DNA from: Acidobacteriota bacterium
Lineage (GTDB): Bacteria > Acidobacteriota > HRBIN11
Reading direction: 5' to 3'
Length of the DNA: 6,951 nt
Assembly: GCA_025061865.1 (NCBI GenBank)
Contig: JANXAA010000112.1
Span: 1 to 6,951, forward strand
Shown here piece by piece: positions 5,097 through 6,951 of the stretch (the first letter of the stretch is position 1; every line of letters starts with the position of its first letter). The notes beneath the pieces were generated by a model. That model did not search any database and was not told the DNA's origin. It saw only the letters and a list, made by a program, of their open reading frames with translations. Both the position numbers and the translations under genes were made by a program.

Positions 5097-6951
5097 TTAT
5101 TGTGTCGTTTCCGCCGCGGGTCGCAGGGCAAACTTCAGAATTTGGCCTGTCGCACTCGCTGCACAGGCCGCCACGACCGGCGGCGGACCCCATGCTACGA
5201 CCTGGCCGCCCCATCGACCCCCGCCCGGTCCCAGGTCGAGGACGTAGTCCGCATTTCGGATGACGTCCGGATGGTGCTCGATGACGACGACCGTGTGGCC
5301 ATGCTCGACCAGACGGTCGAGGACCTGAAGCAGGTACCGGATATCCTCGGCGTGCAGGCCCGTCGTCGGCTCGTCCAAGAGGTAGAGGACGCCACCCCGA
5401 GCACTTCGAGTCAGCTCCCGGGCCAGCTTCAGGCGTTGGGATTCTCCGCCAGATAGGGTATGGCTGGGTTGGCCCAGGCGGAGGTACCCCAAGGCCAGGT
5501 CCGACAGGACCCGGAGCTTTCGCGTAATACTGGGAAAGGCCTGAAAGAACTGGAGCGCCTCGTCGACTGTCATCCTTAAGATATCGGCGATCGAGCGACC
5601 CTGCCCAGTCACCTTGAGGGTGTCGGCGTTGTAGCGGTCACCCCCACAGTCTTCGCAGAGCACATAGGTATCGGGCATAAAGTGGAGTCGGACCCGGCGA
5701 TAGCCCATACCCTCGCAGTACCGGCATCGCCCTTCGGGCCGATTGAAGCTGAAGCGGCCGGGGCCGTAGCCCCATACCCGGGCTGTCGGCTGAGAGGCGA
5801 AGAAATTGCGAATGTCATCGAAAACGCCGATGTACGTCGCCGGTGTCGAGCGAGGGGTCCGACCGATAGGACTCTGATCGACGACGACAGCTTGTCGGAT
5901 GAATTCGAGGCCCTCGATAGCATCGCAATACAGGGGTGGGGCCCGTCTCGGACTTTGGCGCTGGCGGGTGATCTCTTCATAGATTACGTCGAAGACCAGG
6001 GTCGATTTCCCGGATCCAGACACCCCAGTGACGGCCGTCAGGCGGCCCAGGGGGATTTGGACGTCGATGCCGGCCCAGTTATGACGGCGGACGTTCCGAA
6101 GCCGGAGCCACGGGACGCGGTCCAAGGGGAGAAGCGGGCGCTGAGGGATCCGACGGTCTCCCCGCAGGTAGGCCGCCGTGACGGATGTGGGGTGTCGGAT
6201 AAATTGGTCAAGCGGTTCGGCGGCGATCAGGTGACCACCCTGCTCACCTGCCCCAGGGCCCAAGTCGACGACGAAGTCAGCGGCCCGGATTGTCGCTTCA
6301 TCATGTTCTACGACGATGACCGTGTTGCCCATGTCCCGCAGGCGGTGGAGGATGCGGATCAGGCGAGCCGTGTCCCTCGGATGCAAGCCGACCGTCGGCT
6401 CGTCCAGTACGTAGAGGACACCCCGGAGGCCACTGCCCAATTGGGCAGCCAGTCGGACCCGTTGCATCTCCCCAGTCGATAGCGTGTGAGTCGGACGTTC
6501 CAGGGTCAGATATTCGACCCCGACGTCGATGAGGTACTCGAGCCGGTGGAAGAGGCCGGGAAGGATCCGCCCGGCGATCAGTCGGTCCGTCCCTTCCCAG
6601 GAAAGGTCGGCCAGGAAGGCGCGTAAGTCGGCCAGCTCCATGCGGCTCAGGTCGGCGATATTTTGACCCTGAATACGGACCTGCCGGGCTTCCAGTCGGA
6701 GGCGGGTCCCCTCGCAGGCGGGACACGGGACAGTCCGGGCCTCCCCGCCGAAGGACTCCTCTTCTGTATTCCAGGCGGCCCAAGCCTCCCACTGATGGCT
6801 GGCGTCCATCTCTTCGATACGGCGGGGCTGGCGTTCCCATCGGCGGACGGCCGTCGGGGCGACGAGGCCGATCCCCCGACAGACCATACAAGCCCCCCTG
6901 GGACTGCTGAAGGCAAAGAGCCAAGGTTCGACGTCGGGGAATTGGAAGTCG
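5097..6951 (-). CDS. uvrA: UvrA-family ABC ATPase (excinuclease ABC subunit A or paralogue), 5' end outside window
   Basis: The frame is open to the window edge, and 617 codons are visible of a protein normally about 940 aa. UvrA dimers scan DNA for bulky lesions and load UvrB in nucleotide excision repair. Positions below count from the first full codon at 6950. EPWLFAFSSPRGAC (8-21) with CMVC (21/24) is the second half of the first zinc module. CPACEGTRL (76-84) follows. ATPase half I shows signature LSTGE (157-161), Walker B VLDEP (181-185) and H-loop His216. Half II shows Walker A GVSGSGKST (309-317), a zinc module C409/C412/C432/C435 with 19-residue spacing, signature LSGGES (499-504), Walker B LLDEP (524-528) and His559. 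Oddities: the first signature is LSTGE rather than LSGGE, and only 51 residues separate C24 from C76, against roughly 120 in E. coli UvrA as I recall it. The UvrB-binding domain lies outside the window, so true UvrA and a UvrA2-like paralogue cannot be separated. Stop TAA at 5099-5097; no clear terminator follows. Confidence 0.9.
   Translation of the reverse strand, partial: DFQFPDVEPWLFAFSSPRGACMVCRGIGLVAPTAVRRWERQPRRIEEMDASHQWEAWAAWNTEEESFGGEARTVPCPACEGTRLRLEARQVRIQGQNIADLSRMELADLRAFLADLSWEGTDRLIAGRILPGLFHRLEYLIDVGVEYLTLERPTHTLSTGEMQRVRLAAQLGSGLRGVLYVLDEPTVGLHPRDTARLIRILHRLRDMGNTVIVVEHDEATIRAADFVVDLGPGAGEQGGHLIAAEPLDQFIRHPTSVTAAYLRGDRRIPQRPLLPLDRVPWLRLRNVRRHNWAGIDVQIPLGRLTAVTGVSGSGKSTLVFDVIYEEITRQRQSPRRAPPLYCDAIEGLEFIRQAVVVDQSPIGRTPRSTPATYIGVFDDIRNFFASQPTARVWGYGPGRFSFNRPEGRCRYCEGMGYRRVRLHFMPDTYVLCEDCGGDRYNADTLKVTGQGRSIADILRMTVDEALQFFQAFPSITRKLRVLSDLALGYLRLGQPSHTLSGGESQRLKLARELTRSARGGVLYLLDEPTTGLHAEDIRYLLQVLDRLVEHGHTVVVIEHHPDVIRNADYVLDLGPGGGRWGGQVVAWGPPPVVAACAASATGQILKFALRPAAETTQ

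Noticed and set aside
5038..5247. Small + strand ORF with a TTG start running into the 3' end of uvrA
   Set aside because: Most of it overlaps uvrA coding sequence antisense, there is no ribosome site before the TTG, and the product has no recognisable features.
5682..6482. Long + strand open frame of 266 codons opposite uvrA
   Set aside because: It is the antisense shadow of conserved UvrA sequence (zinc module, Walker motifs) and the translation resembles no known family.

Overview
This window looks like ordinary chromosomal DNA from a GC-rich bacterium. All recognisable genes are housekeeping or DNA-maintenance genes, and there is no integrase, transposase, phage gene, tRNA or CRISPR array. 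I cannot place the organism confidently. Heptanucleotide repeat clusters in and between genes resemble those known from cyanobacteria, and from memory some filamentous Chloroflexota, but this is a weak hint.

Layout. On the + strand a complete DinG/YoaA-type iron-sulfur DNA helicase gene (74-2155) is followed within a few bases by a decayed remnant of a gamma-glutamyltransferase gene (about 2157-2484). The remnant has no start codon and is broken by at least two frameshifts. A non-coding convergence zone (2485-2818) with short repeats comes next. The rest lies on the - strand. Reading in the direction of transcription, it holds the 3' two-thirds of a uvrA-family gene entering from the right edge (6951 to 5097), a 407-bp AT-rich spacer, a complete ispA-type polyprenyl diphosphate synthase gene (4689 to 3802), a 179-bp repeat-bearing spacer, and a complete TYW1-like radical SAM gene (3622 to 2819).

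Functional links are loose. DinG and UvrA both act on DNA damage or on replication-transcription conflicts, but they lie on opposite strands and are far apart. IspA supplies C15/C20 prenyl diphosphates. The radical SAM protein belongs to the COG0731 group, whose role in bacteria is not settled. The long spacers suggest that uvrA, ispA and the radical SAM gene are transcribed separately rather than as a tight operon.

The most distinctive signal is heptanucleotide periodicity. Two clusters sit inside the helicase gene as in-frame insertions, one ends directly against the radical SAM stop codon, and a weaker one lies just after ispA. Other points of note are the GGT remnant, a 44-bp tract of pure A/T upstream of ispA, and a UvrA whose first ABC signature reads LSTGE and whose first-half linker is unusually short. 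I found no convincing evidence of a wholly new biological system.
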